Below are positions 43,401 through 48,684 of a DNA stretch of 55,006 bases, piece by piece (position 1 is the first letter of the stretch; every line of letters begins with the position of its first letter). The position numbers and the translations under genes are program-made. The DNA comes from Saccoglossus kowalevskii. Lineage: Eukaryota > Hemichordata > Enteropneusta > Harrimaniidae. The DNA lies in contig NW_003137829.1 of NCBI RefSeq assembly GCF_000003605.2, positions 577,202 to 632,207 on the forward strand. Direction: 5' to 3'. The notes below the pieces were generated by a model. The model was given only the letters and a program-made list of their open reading frames with translations, made no database searches and was not told where the DNA came from.

Positions 43401-46400
43401 ACGCCGGATCCGTACTGGAACGTCTCCAGTATAAAAAGTCCTCTGCTCTCTGAAATTTTACAATGGCACTTCCTTTTAAATGCGTTTTTAATGTAATCAC
43501 AGTGTTGAGGGACTGTGATGTAATCGATAATGTTGACGTTGCCGTACGTAAAAACACACTCTCGAGCTTGACAACATTCAGTCTCTAACAACTAACCATA
43601 TTAATGGAAATATCAGTTAAATCAATCATGAAAACTGATGACTCGATTGATGGCCTGATGGATGGAATAGCTGTATTCTTCCTTTCTATGCAATTGTGAT
43701 TCTCAATTTCTATATGTAAAATATTGCTGGTATGAATATCAGGGGTAAATTCTTTCTCTCTCTGGGTTCTCCACACGTGTCAGGGGGGAATCTCGTCTCG
43801 TCTCTATATCGTGTCCCCTTGAGGTACGGGATCGGGAAAGTCACTTATACTTTACAGTCAAATAAGGCACACACAACGAAATACGTTTCAACTCTCGTCT
43901 CAGTCGATCTTTTGGAGCACTCTATAAGACACGGCGCCCTGGGGAAAAATCCCCAAGACTCTCTTAGACTGCGCCAATACTCGCCCCAAGGCTCTCCAGG
44001 ACTGGACCACGACTCTCTACTGCGTCTGTGCTCCCCAAGACCAACTCAAACTCTCTTTATTCATTTTCAAAACTCTAACCAATTACAAAGCAGTAAAAAG
44101 ACTCTAGGGCGTAACCTTCAATCATAAAGCCAATCACACTAAGTACTGAACACGTCAGATTTTTTGATTAATCGTTCACTACATTAATAACTATGAATAC
44201 CAACTGTCAGAATCGCGACGGTTATCTGGTAATTAGTTCCAAATCACTGAGCCAAGTTCCGTCCAAAACTTCAAATAGGCCTAAACGATGACAGACATAA
44301 CACAGCAATTCGCTAATAATCAACTAATTAAGTCGGTTAACAGATACGCAAAAACAAATTCATGACATGAACATCAACGGCTGACTGACTATTTTGATTC
44401 TGTAAGCTTTCTTGACACGGGCAACTGACTTTTATTTTTTTTTACTATTCGGACTATTTCTCGGTCAAAGTTTACACGGATCAGTAAGTAAACGATCCGG
44501 CGCATAGTCAACATGAGACTCTGGATAACAGGTAGGACCTTTATGTACTACCGGTAAAATATGCACACCATTAAAATGATAAAAACTTAAAATGTAACCA
44601 TAGTACACACACAGAGTAAACAAAATTATCGAGAGTGATGTTGGATTACTGGTAGTAACATGATGTGCATTATATGTAATTGGTGATGGGAATTACAAAG
44701 CCATTTTATAAAATAGTGATCAAATATTTTCGTAACAAACACTAACCGTAAAATACACCCATCATTGTCAGTGATGGAATATTTTATATTGAAATTTCTT
44801 AATTTTATTAAATCGCTTGTGTCGGAATCCAAACATAAAACGCGTCATATCAGGGTTCGTGGGGGGGGGGGGGGTTCATGCGTTGAAAGCGGATAAATAG
44901 CACATATATCTTACGTGTTCGTAGTAAGTTGTCTTTATTGAAAAACATCACAGCTTCCATGCCCACCTGGATTCAACTCATTGTTGTGAATTTTATAGAG
45001 CAATATCAAAGGCATACCGGCCAAGGAGTAAGTAAAGTCGCGATTTGACACCCCGTCAACACCTTGAGTCAGGCGACTGCCACCCTTTGTATCTCAGTAA
45101 TTGACGGACAGTAAGTGTTAAGTCGTCTCCTCTAGCCCTTTTACGACCAATTAAAACATGAGTTCTTTTACTTACTGGGATGTTACTTTTACTTACTTCT
45201 GTTACATCCGAGTTAACGTATACCAATTTTATAACTTACAAAATAGTTTGTAAACTATTGTCAAGTAATATGAAAGACTGCACTAGAAACTATCTTGGAT
45301 ATATACATCCCAGTTAACGTATATTTACGCATTCTTACTACCTTATACTAAAATATGAAGTAACACAGATAGGGGAAATGTCTCATGGCATGGAACAATA
45401 ATAAATAAATCTTTTGTCCAGGTTATATTATAAATATTTTGAGTGTTATCATTTTGCGGTTACTTTTGCTTCAGATTTGTTGTTGTTTTGGGTGAATATA
45501 GAACATGTTAAAGCCCAAAATTGTAGCAATAATGTTCACGTTGCTGTACGTCAAAACACACTCAAACTGGACAACATTCACGTACGGACCACTAAGCAAA
45601 TAGGTGGAAATACCAGTTACATCACTCATGAGGATTGATGATGTGATTGCTGACTGGCTGGGTATAGCTGCATTTAGTGTTCATTTCTATGCAATGTAAA
45701 ATCATATCAATGCTGTGGGCGGCGAAGGCTGGCAGATTGTTTTGGTTCTGTTGCCGGCTCTCATGGCACGGGCATTTGCTGACTTTTTTCACTATTCTGA
45801 TGTGTTCTGGGTTGTATATAACAGTCAGACACTGACAAGTAAGTAGGCTGGTACTAGTAAACAGCCCGGGACATAGTCAATATAGGAGTCTGAGTCAGTT
45901 AGGCCCTGAAAATAGCGTCATCGCGCAGTATTCCATTAATGAACGGAGTTCACATAACAGTCTTATGCTTACAAATAATCCCATAATTATTGACAAGTTG
46001 TTACTACCTTATACAAAAGAGATTTTTGGTATGTGTTGGTTCTTGGATATTTCAGCTTCGTCGTCTGTACTTCATTTAGTAATTCGAACTTCCCAGATTG
46101 TTAAAAACGGAGAATTTCTCGATTTCGATATCGAAACCGCCTTGGCTTAATTATTTGCTGGGGGACGGCCGCTTAGGTACGTGCTCTGTAACTTGCAGCG
46201 CATGAACCTAAAAACGTTAGCTAATCAAATTCACATTTGACAATCCCTAATATTGCTAAATCGCCAGTTGTGAACTTTATACATTCCTTTATTTCATTGT
46301 TGAGACTGGGTTATATAGTTTGTTACGTACTTCAATTTCTCTGTATTGGAACACGGTTATGGGGATTATTATTAATTGCAATAAACAATATTCAACTATC

Positions 46401-47757
46401 CTTTGCAACACCCATAAGTTCATAATGGTAATGTTTATTGCTCTTTGAAACTAGAGGCATTGTCAGAGAATGAGTCTTATTTTGGAACTCCTGCCAGGAT
46501 GGTATTCCCAGAATAGCGCCAGTTGTTAAAAAAACGTAAAACTTTAATTCTCAACAAGGATGAAAGGACCAGTTACTGAGACAAAGTCCCACTCCCCGCG
46601 AAACCCACCAGATACGAAACCCAATTACCACGAAAGCCACTCACCGCGAAGCTACTAGTTATGCTATAATATATTGGTTTCATAATTGTGTGCATTACAT
46701 TGATGTGTCAACAATCAGTTAATCTATAAATGGGCTATTGTTTCACAATAATAGTGAGTGTGTGAAATATTAAAAAAAAAAATTGTTGTATTAAAGTGGG
46801 AATAACAAAAGTCGCATAGGGAAACTTACAAGTTCAAAAACAAAACTAACGTCATTATTCATACTAAATACGTCTGAAGGTTGACTGATGATACCAAGCC
46901 AGGTCTTTTACAAGATCCTGCTGTACTGGCAATTGCCGCAAAACACAAAAAGACTGCTGGACAAGTTCTTCTTCGCTACCATATCCAACGAGACATCGTA
47001 GTGATTCCAAAAAGTTCAAACGAGAAAAGAATAAAGGAAAACTTTGAGGTAATTTCCAGGATTGAATTAATCTTTGATTTGATTGTGGCAACCATTTTTT
47101 AGCTCCGCTGTCGACTTTGTCGAGCGGAGCCTATCATATAAGTGACTGTCCGTCGGCGGCTGTCGTCGTCCGTGTCAACTTTTTATTTTTTCGATTTCTT
47201 GTTGAAAAGTCCAATTGCTTGGATATTATATATATGGGTACCTCAGGTAGACCTCTCTCAGATTTGTTCATTTCGTGATGATATCTTCAGTTCTTTAATT
47301 GAAATGTTCATTGCTAACAGCAAAGCTATCTCAGTCGAGAGGCTGTTTGTTATATTAAGTATTGAAGTCGTGGTTAATCGTTTTTTGTATGTTCATTTCA
47401 CCCAGGTATTCGACTTTGACTTATCTGGTGAAGAATTGACTAAACTCGGTGGAATGAACAAGAATTACAGGTCTTATCTGCTGTGAGTGATTTTATGAAT
47501 AGTTTATGTTGAATTTGAGCCTTGTGATTTAATTCAATCGAATTAGAATGAAATATGAAAATTGGGTAAGGAAGACATGTTTTGATATAACAGTGACTGA
47601 ATATTCTGTGACAAGTTTAGATGACGGGATAAATGTTTTTTTAAGATATAAAAGGTTTCGTATAGAAATATTGTTTATTGATTATAATGTGATATCTCTG
47701 TTATCTTACAGTTTCAAAGGACATCCTATGTATCCATTTGATGATGATGAAGAATGA
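3372..47757 (+). CDS. Aldo-keto reductase (AKR1-like), nine exons, nearly complete
   Basis: NAD(P)H-dependent cytosolic oxidoreductase of the (beta/alpha)8 AKR fold that reduces aldehydes and ketones. Exons: 3372-3443, 10791-10964, 11170-11234 (cut by a gap), 40148-40231, 40589-40705, 40808-40914, 46880-47048, 47406-47482, 47712-47757. All junctions are GT-AG and phases agree, giving about 320 residues, the usual length. Visible family features: an N-terminal GFGTYQS hairpin; catalytic Asp48, Tyr53 and Lys82 with the standard 5 and 34 residue spacing; GVSNFN; VNQVELHPY; AYSPF; the cofactor-binding [15 protein letters not shown] segment; and a C-terminal HPMYPF tail. The catalytic His (LIHWP motif) should lie in the missing part of exon 3. 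Aldose reductase-like and AKR1A-like members cannot be separated here. A less likely alternative is that exons 1-3 and 4-9 come from two neighbouring AKR genes, but they are complementary and never overlap. Confidence 0.93.
3545..4055 (+). repeat. Dispersed repeat A, copy 2 (short form)
   Basis: Same repeat as 585-1505 but lacking its middle third. It lies just inside intron 1 of the reductase. The motif gttagactgca near its end recurs right after the inverted-repeat element at 4872, so that element may have landed in a further scrap of this repeat. Confidence 0.7.
4139..4871. mobile_element. 733-bp DNA transposon with 33-bp perfect inverted ends
   Basis: Positions 4139-4171 and 4839-4871 are perfect reverse complements, beginning catggacgtactagagatgg. 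They are flanked by GTTGGAC (4132-4138) and GTTAGAC (4872-4878), a 7-bp target duplication with one mismatch. About positions 4397-4510 there is an acidic open stretch ([15 protein letters not shown]...) that could be a scrap of a transposase N-terminus, but no full frame remains. A 7-bp duplication does not settle the superfamily. Confidence 0.85.
4872..5207. other. Intron 1 spacer
   Basis: AT-rich sequence between two transposons. I see no gene or clear repeat in it, apart from the gttagactgca motif shared with dispersed repeat A at its left edge. Confidence 0.4.
5208..9358 (+). mobile_element. Degenerate 4.15-kb element with inverted ends and a CXC-domain protein
   Basis: The left end (5208-5296) and right end (9293-9358) are inverted copies. 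Both run ccagcta, then ggcttactt, then gtgctgattt, then tgccatttt. The left end carries about 20 extra bases. Between them lies one broken plus-strand protein gene (5657-9003). Inside the left end, 5314-5337 and 5464-5486 form a second inverted repeat. No convincing target duplication was found, which fits old age. Inverted ends enclosing a single large gene suggest a DNA transposon. The superfamily is not recognised. Confidence 0.7.
5657..9003 (+). pseudogene. Broken gene of a multi-copy invertebrate family with C-terminal CXC domain
   Basis: Family-like stretches appear in order but in changing frames. At 5780-5960 the reading is LVNALSQL...GGFCLPS...AADNID, with a frameshift near 5960 leading into [15 protein letters not shown]. 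At 6440-6770 it is [11 protein letters not shown]...[11 protein letters not shown]...[12 protein letters not shown]. At 7655-7735 it is [20 protein letters not shown]. At 8190-8280 it is HEEAD...DIDVYSPDG. At 8820-8930 it is a cysteine cluster [28 protein letters not shown], which resembles a tesmin/TSO1-type CXC domain. I recall this order of motifs from large uncharacterised proteins present in many copies in cnidarian, echinoderm and mollusc genomes. Their biochemical role is not known to me. Many stops and frameshifts make this copy non-functional. Confidence 0.75.
9359..10790. other. Rest of intron 1; nothing recognised
   Basis: AT-rich intronic sequence from the right edge of the CXC-domain element to exon 2. 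Open frames are short and lack family resemblance. It ends in a good splice acceptor (gtgtctttacag). Confidence 0.5.
10791..10964 (+). CDS. Aldo-keto reductase exon 2
   Basis: 58 codons, phase 0 at both ends. It carries Asp48 and Tyr53 of the catalytic tetrad ([14 protein letters not shown]) and ends in ITSK with catalytic Lys82, followed by gtaaat. The exon boundary after this lysine is the same as in vertebrate AKR1 genes. Confidence 0.93.
11170..11234 (+). CDS. Aldo-keto reductase exon 3, 5' part (cut by gap)
   Basis: Starts after ttgttgcag with [21 protein letters not shown]. It is interrupted by N after 65 nt. The vertebrate exon is about 117 nt, so about 52 nt, including the LIHWP motif with the catalytic His, should be in the gap. 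Confidence 0.88.
11235..11284. other. Assembly gap (50 N)
   Basis: Exactly 50 N, a nominal gap length. It breaks the reductase exon 3, so the true missing sequence is at least about 50 bp and may be larger. Confidence 1.
11810..12060 (-). pseudogene. Relic of the 3' end of the three-TM gene family
   Basis: Positions about 11983-12050 align with the last coding bases of the intact copy at 12642-12740 (shared tagtataataaca, acaa(c/t)aga, taacaaa). The flanking 11819-11870 (tttgtatatg...agaagtacagg) matches the 3' flank of the pseudogene at 15950-15990. Only the tail of the second exon survives. Confidence 0.5.
12642..13770 (-). CDS. Three-TM membrane protein, tandem copy 1 (unrecognised family)
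   Basis: Two exons on the minus strand: 13770-13447 (starts [10 protein letters not shown], donor TCG|gtacgt) and 13091-12642 (acceptor aaag|CAATCT). The product is 257 residues. The soluble N-terminal module (about 108 residues) has [20 protein letters not shown] and [18 protein letters not shown]. The second exon gives three hydrophobic helices, the second followed by [11 protein letters not shown] and a cysteine cluster CPCCCSKRC. There is no signal peptide. It shares intron position, phase 0 and most residues with the copy at 24908-25942, which supports the model. I do not recognise the family and assign no function. The start is the first Met of the first exon and matches the paralogue. 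Confidence 0.75.
13095..13192 (+). repeat. (TAAA)n microsatellite touching a splice acceptor
   Basis: About 24 tetranucleotide units. On the minus strand the tract reads (TTTA)n and runs directly into the acceptor of copy 1, so it takes the place of the polypyrimidine tract. An open frame of repeated LFIY residues across it is an artefact of the repeat. Confidence 0.95.
13771..15106. other. Intergenic/intronic AT-rich stretch
   Basis: Upstream flank of copy 1, holding its presumed promoter, then AT-rich sequence. No gene, element end or clear repeat was recognised. Confidence 0.4.
15107..15265 (+). mobile_element. 159-bp inverted-end element (MITE-like), copy 1
   Basis: It begins aaagcggggtaccgtcacct and its right end is the inverted near-match (gcgcaggtgacgactcccct then gcttt). 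The core is shared with 48526-48684 in opposite orientation, at the same 159-bp length. It is too short to encode protein. No clear target duplication was found. Confidence 0.8.
15266..16180. other. Spacer and 3' flank of the deleted family copy
   Basis: AT-rich sequence. The part from about 15950 aligns with the 3' flank of copy 1 (tttgtatatg..., then aacgagg(t/c)g(t/g)tgccact). No other features were seen. Confidence 0.4.
16181..16760 (-). pseudogene. Deleted copy of the three-TM gene family
   Basis: The second exon is recognisable on the minus strand (tail near 16200, cysteine cluster near 16310, first helix near 16580). It has lost residues and gained stops. At about 16640 the start of exon 2 is joined directly to a fragment of exon 1 (the sequence around REIHGMWG), so most of exon 1 and the intron are deleted. 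The order on the strand matches the intact copies on either side. Confidence 0.7.
16761..21392. other. AT-rich stretch without recognised genes
   Basis: Only short open frames with no family resemblance. It contains a (CA)n run near 17762-17778 and a (TTG)n microsatellite at about 18518-18565. I see no other structure I can support. Confidence 0.45.
18518..18565 (+). repeat. (TTG)n microsatellite
   Basis: About 14 near-perfect TTG/GTT units, slightly interrupted at the left. Confidence 0.95.
21393..21407. promoter_or_regulatory. Perfect IR-1 nuclear-receptor-like palindrome
   Basis: cAGGTCAaTGACCTg is two AGGTCA half-sites inverted with one base between them. That is the IR-1 arrangement bound by receptors of the FXR/EcR type with RXR. 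It lies 50 bp before a 71-codon open frame at 21458 of unknown status. Function is inference only. Confidence 0.35.
22499..22531. other. Perfect 14-bp inverted repeat with 5-nt loop
   Basis: ttgaactcccgtat and its exact reverse complement are separated by agggg. No coding or element context was recognised. Confidence 0.8.
22532..24059. other. AT-rich stretch; nothing recognised
   Basis: Short open frames only. No repeats or splice-bounded exons that I can support. Confidence 0.4.
24060..24660. other. C-rich, G-poor island, possibly part of a retroelement
   Basis: The plus strand changes abruptly to a C- and A-rich, G-poor composition (for example aacccggctaacccaacag). It returns to normal after a gtgaataaagg motif near 24600. 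No protein frame was found. An LTR or other inserted segment is possible, but ends were not found. Confidence 0.25.
24908..25942 (-). CDS. Three-TM membrane protein, tandem copy 2 (unrecognised family)
   Basis: Two exons on the minus strand: 25942-25577 (starts [12 protein letters not shown], donor GCG|gtatgt) and 25300-24908 (acceptor ttcatag|CAATCT). The product is 252 residues. Residues 1-122 form a soluble module with [20 protein letters not shown] and [18 protein letters not shown]. Hydrophobic helices are at about 134-156, 167-192 and 226-250. [11 protein letters not shown] and CPCCCSKRC (209-217) lie between the last two. I chose the Met aligned with copy 1; an in-frame Met at 26017 would add 25 residues rich in Cys. 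Conservation of protein but not of intron and spacer sequence suggests selection. Function unknown. Confidence 0.78.
25388..25470 (+). repeat. (TAAA)n microsatellite in the intron of copy 2
   Basis: About 20 units inside the same intron that carries a TAAA tract in copy 1, but here about 90 bp from the acceptor and nearer the donor. Confidence 0.95.
26962..27136. mobile_element. 175-bp fold-back element with 9-bp target duplication
   Basis: The arms start tagacttgcttgca and include attccgatgaaaa and gggtgaacgc on the left, with the inverted counterparts on the right. It is flanked by CACAAGTAC (26953-26961) and CACAAGTTC (27137-27145), a 9-bp duplication with one mismatch. The length is typical of a non-autonomous inverted-repeat element. 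It has no coding capacity. Confidence 0.8.
27360..27570 (+). pseudogene. Fragment resembling the start of a RecQ-like helicase
   Basis: From ATG 27360 the frame reads MAAPMNSD...[16 protein letters not shown], then [14 protein letters not shown]. This resembles the segment before the Walker A motif in RecQ-type helicases. A one-base shift near 27485 continues as [15 protein letters not shown] in the next frame, where a GKS Walker motif would be expected but is lost. Nothing further of a helicase follows, so it is a decayed first exon or insertion. Upstream aaaatggcggc resembles a YY1-type start context. Confidence 0.4.
27571..32458. other. AT-rich intronic stretch without recognised genes
   Basis: Short open frames only. 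It includes an A/T tandem tract (aaatata-like, about 30295-30330), a short poly-G run near 31060 and an (ATGG)n tract at about 31519-31542. The end holds the promoter region of the gene starting at 32459; no core motif is certain. Confidence 0.4.
32459..32531 (+). CDS. Sphingomyelinase-like gene exon 1 (signal peptide)
   Basis: [20 protein letters not shown]... is a short polar start then a hydrophobic core. It ends AGC A|gtaagt in phase 1. An ATG 10 bp upstream (32449) is in another frame. Confidence 0.8.
32459..36391 (+). CDS. Secreted sphingomyelinase-C-like phosphodiesterase
   Basis: Four exons (32459-32531, 32999-33186, 34925-35114, 35304-36391), all GT-AG and in phase, give 512 residues. 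Residues 1-22 look like a signal peptide. Residues 25-190 are a cysteine-rich region I do not recognise. The rest is an endonuclease/exonuclease/phosphatase-fold enzyme of the bacterial-type neutral sphingomyelinase group, expected to hydrolyse sphingomyelin to ceramide and phosphocholine with a divalent metal outside the cell. Visible key residues: Asn206 (SYNVYE), Glu244 (IFQEVF), His342 (GTHLQ), Asp386 and Asn388 (GGDFNAD), Asp440 (WIDYV), and Asp500-His501 (SDHFP). The Glu-His and His-Asp spacings, 98 and 44, equal those I recall for Bacillus cereus sphingomyelinase. All catalytic positions are intact. The gene lies whole inside the reductase intron on the same strand. Activity on another phosphodiester lipid cannot be excluded. 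Confidence 0.9.
32999..33186 (+). CDS. Sphingomyelinase-like gene exon 2
   Basis: It follows tctaacag and contributes four cysteines ([23 protein letters not shown]). It ends GAG|gtagga in phase 0. Confidence 0.85.
34925..35114 (+). CDS. Sphingomyelinase-like gene exon 3
   Basis: It follows attttattag. It is rich in cysteine ([28 protein letters not shown]) and ends G|gtaagg in phase 1. Like exon 2 it pairs a Cys-Tyr-Pro-type motif with acidic stretches, so the two may be diverged repeats. Confidence 0.85.
35304..36391 (+). CDS. Sphingomyelinase-like gene exon 4 (catalytic domain)
   Basis: A single 361-codon exon carries the whole catalytic domain after the acceptor ttatcttgtag and ends at TAA 36389-36391. 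An uninterrupted catalytic exon of this size is unusual beside short upstream exons. Confidence 0.93.
36432..36640 (+). pseudogene. Decayed partial copy of the sphingomyelinase-like last exon
   Basis: This 3' flank aligns with 36156-36400. GTGAGTGGATTGACTAC matches the WIDY region. GCTT(a)GT..CCCAC..TTATGA and TGTATTGTT match the following bases. CATCTGATCATTTT..GTGGTAGGAA matches the SDHFPVIG tail, with a stop in frame. It has several deletions and no open frame. Confidence 0.65.
36733..36750 (+). other. Polyadenylation signals of the sphingomyelinase-like gene
   Basis: Two AATAAA hexamers (36733-36738 and 36745-36750) lie about 345 nt after the stop. Other AT-rich hexamers nearby make the exact site uncertain. 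Confidence 0.4.
36751..38799. other. AT-rich intronic stretch; nothing recognised
   Basis: Only short open frames, with no repeats with clear ends. Confidence 0.4.
38800..39874 (+). repeat. Repeat family R, copy 1 (runs into gap)
   Basis: It starts with TTACTACCTTATACTAAAAT and aligns with 41926 onwards for more than 1 kb. Shared blocks include tcacttccg(g/t)tccggttag, gcgagtttcgcgatttcg, and gcgcctctaataaataaact. Inside it a roughly 140-bp unit ending (g/c)gcgcctctaa is repeated. It has no protein frame; the class is unknown. It lies just upstream of reductase exon 4. Confidence 0.85.
39875..39924. other. Assembly gap (50 N)
   Basis: 50 N at the end of a repeat copy, probably where the assembly failed on repeat R. 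The true length is unknown. Confidence 1.
40148..40231 (+). CDS. Aldo-keto reductase exon 4
   Basis: 28 codons, phase 0, between atttcag and gtatgt. It contains an acidic loop ([12 protein letters not shown]) and ends DYVDTWK, matching the family segment before the FEQFVDEG helix. Confidence 0.9.
40589..40705 (+). CDS. Aldo-keto reductase exon 5
   Basis: 39 codons, with NIGVSNFN (cofactor-binding Ser-Asn) and ending at AVNQ|gtgtgg. The acceptor is ttatttcag. Confidence 0.93.
40808..40914 (+). CDS. Aldo-keto reductase exon 6
   Basis: 107 nt, the same length as in vertebrate AKR1 genes. It carries VELHPYL and TAYSPF and ends in phase 2 at TG|gtaaga. Confidence 0.93.
41020..41916. mobile_element. 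897-bp element with TTAA target duplication
   Basis: The ends are ggtagagatgcag (left) and its exact inverse (right), flanked by TTAA at 41016-41019 and 41917-41920. TTAA duplications are typical of the piggyBac and Kolobok superfamilies; these ends lack the CCC start usual in piggyBac. No transposase frame, so it is non-autonomous. It lies in reductase intron 6 and abuts repeat R copy 2. Confidence 0.85.
41926..43050 (+). repeat. Repeat family R, copy 2
   Basis: Second long copy, collinear with 38800-39874. It is interrupted at 42746-42770 by a 25-bp insertion with its own 7-bp duplication. The right border is uncertain because copy 1 ends in a gap. Confidence 0.85.
42746..42770. mobile_element. 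25-bp insertion made of transposon tips
   Basis: It consists of catggacgt followed by ctctagtacgtccatg. These are the outer 9 bp of the left end and 16 bp of the right end of the element at 4139-4871. CTAAAAT flanks it on both sides (42739-42745 and 42771-42777). Copy 1 of repeat R has a single ctaaaat at the same place (about 39592), so the site without the insertion is known. Confidence 0.85.
43470..43735 (+). repeat. Duplicated segment D, copy 1 left part
   Basis: It aligns with about 45525-45710 (cgttg(c/t)cgtacgt.aaaacacact, gacaacattca, tttctatgcaat). The right part of the same segment resumes at about 44385, after an inserted block. Confidence 0.65.
43736..44384. other. Block interrupting duplicated segment D
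   Basis: About 650 bp absent from the second copy of D. It is C-rich and includes short repeated CTCTC and CCCCAAGACTCTC-like motifs. A 131-codon open frame crosses it but has no family resemblance. Borders are approximate and no target duplication was confirmed. Confidence 0.4.
44385..44545 (+). repeat. Duplicated segment D, copy 1 right part
   Basis: It aligns with about 45765-45890 (cacgggca...tgactttt, actattc, cagtaagta, catagtcaa). Confidence 0.55.
45335..45357 (+). repeat. Repeat family R, copy 4 (left tip only)
   Basis: Only the first 23 bases of the family (TTACTACCTTATACTAAAAT plus ATG) are present, with unrelated sequence on both sides. Confidence 0.6.
45525..45905 (+). repeat. 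Duplicated segment D, copy 2 (uninterrupted)
   Basis: Second copy of the segment at 43470-44545, without the 650-bp block. Confidence 0.6.
46001..46236 (+). repeat. Repeat family R, copy 3 (truncated)
   Basis: It starts with TTACTACCTTATAC and then jumps to the part of the family containing tggtatgtgttggttcttgg and gacggccgctt(a/t)ggta. It ends near the block ctcaaat/ctaatcaaa. Confidence 0.75.
46880..47048 (+). CDS. Aldo-keto reductase exon 7
   Basis: One base completes a Trp codon, then 56 codons: [29 protein letters not shown] and [17 protein letters not shown]. It ends GAG|gtaatt, phase 0. It covers what are two exons in vertebrate AKR1 genes (no intron at GQ|VLLR). The acceptor (cgtctgaag) is weak, so the 5' border is the least certain of this gene. 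Confidence 0.85.
47102..47130. other. GC-rich hairpin in reductase intron 7
   Basis: gctccgct(gt)cgac pairs with gtcgagcggagc across a 3-nt loop: a 12-bp stem with a 2-nt bulge, about 50 bp after the donor. It is followed by a GC-rich stretch (gtccgtcggcggctgtcg). It may be the edge of a dispersed repeat. Confidence 0.6.
47406..47482 (+). CDS. Aldo-keto reductase exon 8
   Basis: It follows tttcacccag and reads [20 protein letters not shown], then YRSYL. It ends CT|gtgagt in phase 2. VFDF right after the cofactor segment is typical of the family. Confidence 0.92.
47712..47757 (+). CDS. Aldo-keto reductase exon 9 and stop
   Basis: It follows ttatcttacag. It reads [14 protein letters not shown] then TGA at 47755-47757, the family's usual HPxYPF tail with an acidic end. 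Confidence 0.92.
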
Positions 47758-47854
47758 ACCGTTGATGGCGTGATATGTTTATGATAATCTACAAGTCATG
47801 TATGAATATACATACAAATACACGTATCAGCAAGGACGTGATAATAATTTGATT

Positions 47855-47860
47855 AATAAA
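47855..47860 (+). other. Polyadenylation signal of the reductase
   Basis: AATAAA about 100 nt after the stop codon, the first such hexamer downstream. Confidence 0.5.
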
Positions 47861-48525
47861 TGATTAATTTCATCAATAGGTGATAATGAACCGGCATTTA
47901 AGTGTAAGGTTCATAGTTGACTTATGGACAATTTGTTTTCCGGGAAAAATGTTATTTTTGTAGTAATTAATATCTTGTACTAGTATTTTAATTCTAACTA
48001 ATGATGGATTAAATAATTAAATAATCTATTGTGGCATACAGTAATATTGAATGTTTTTTTATTTCATAATGTCAATCTGAAAATTCAATCTAATTTAACT
48101 GTAATTTTGTATTCCAAAATACCGTTTTTTCAACCTAATTATTTGAATCTGGTCTTTTCATCGTTATAGTGGTCCCGCGGCTTTGCAACATAGTACGATT
48201 AATAGTTTTATTGATTTACAACTTGGCGAGTGTTGAATAATTTCAAAAAACCTAGAGTTCAATGATTGTGTCTGTGCGATAATCAGAGAACATATATCAC
48301 GAATAAATATAAATGTGTATGGTATGCATGCGTTACAAGTGAAGTGCCGAGAAATTGTTTCTATTCAAAACATCCCTGCAAATCAACGGCCATTTAAATA
48401 AACTACGCATGCTCAAATATATGTATATGCTGTCTAGATTTAGAATCCAGGCGAATGCCAGCAGATGATCAGGTGATGGTACGAGATAATGGCTGTACGT
48501 TGTGTCGTAACTGGTATCATGCTTG
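47861..48525. other. 3' flank of the reductase; nothing recognised
   Basis: AT-rich, with no open frames of note. Confidence 0.4.
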
Positions 48526-48684
48526 AAACGGGGGAGTTGTCACCTGCACATGCGTCAGATGGCCATAGCGTGTCATTGTTTACAAACTAGCGTCTACCCC
48601 TGAGCCTTTGCGTTTTAGCATGTGTTGTTATCGTCGCTTGGGACTCAATTCCCGCGCGTGCGCAGGTGACGACCCTCTCGCTTT
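48526..48684 (-). mobile_element. 159-bp inverted-end element (MITE-like), copy 2
   Basis: Reverse complement of the copy at 15107-15265 over its full 159 bp with scattered substitutions. Shared motifs include gggactcaattcccgcg and acatgctaaaa. The ends are aaacgggggag/ctcgcttt. No clear target duplication. Confidence 0.8.

Noticed and set aside
43732-44127. 131-codon open frame on the plus strand
   Set aside because: It crosses the border of an inserted block in duplicated segment D and has no domain, signal peptide or splice context.
47142-47486. 114-codon frame overlapping reductase exon 8
   Set aside because: Its useful part is exon 8 itself. The upstream part is intron with a clear acceptor at 47404-47405.
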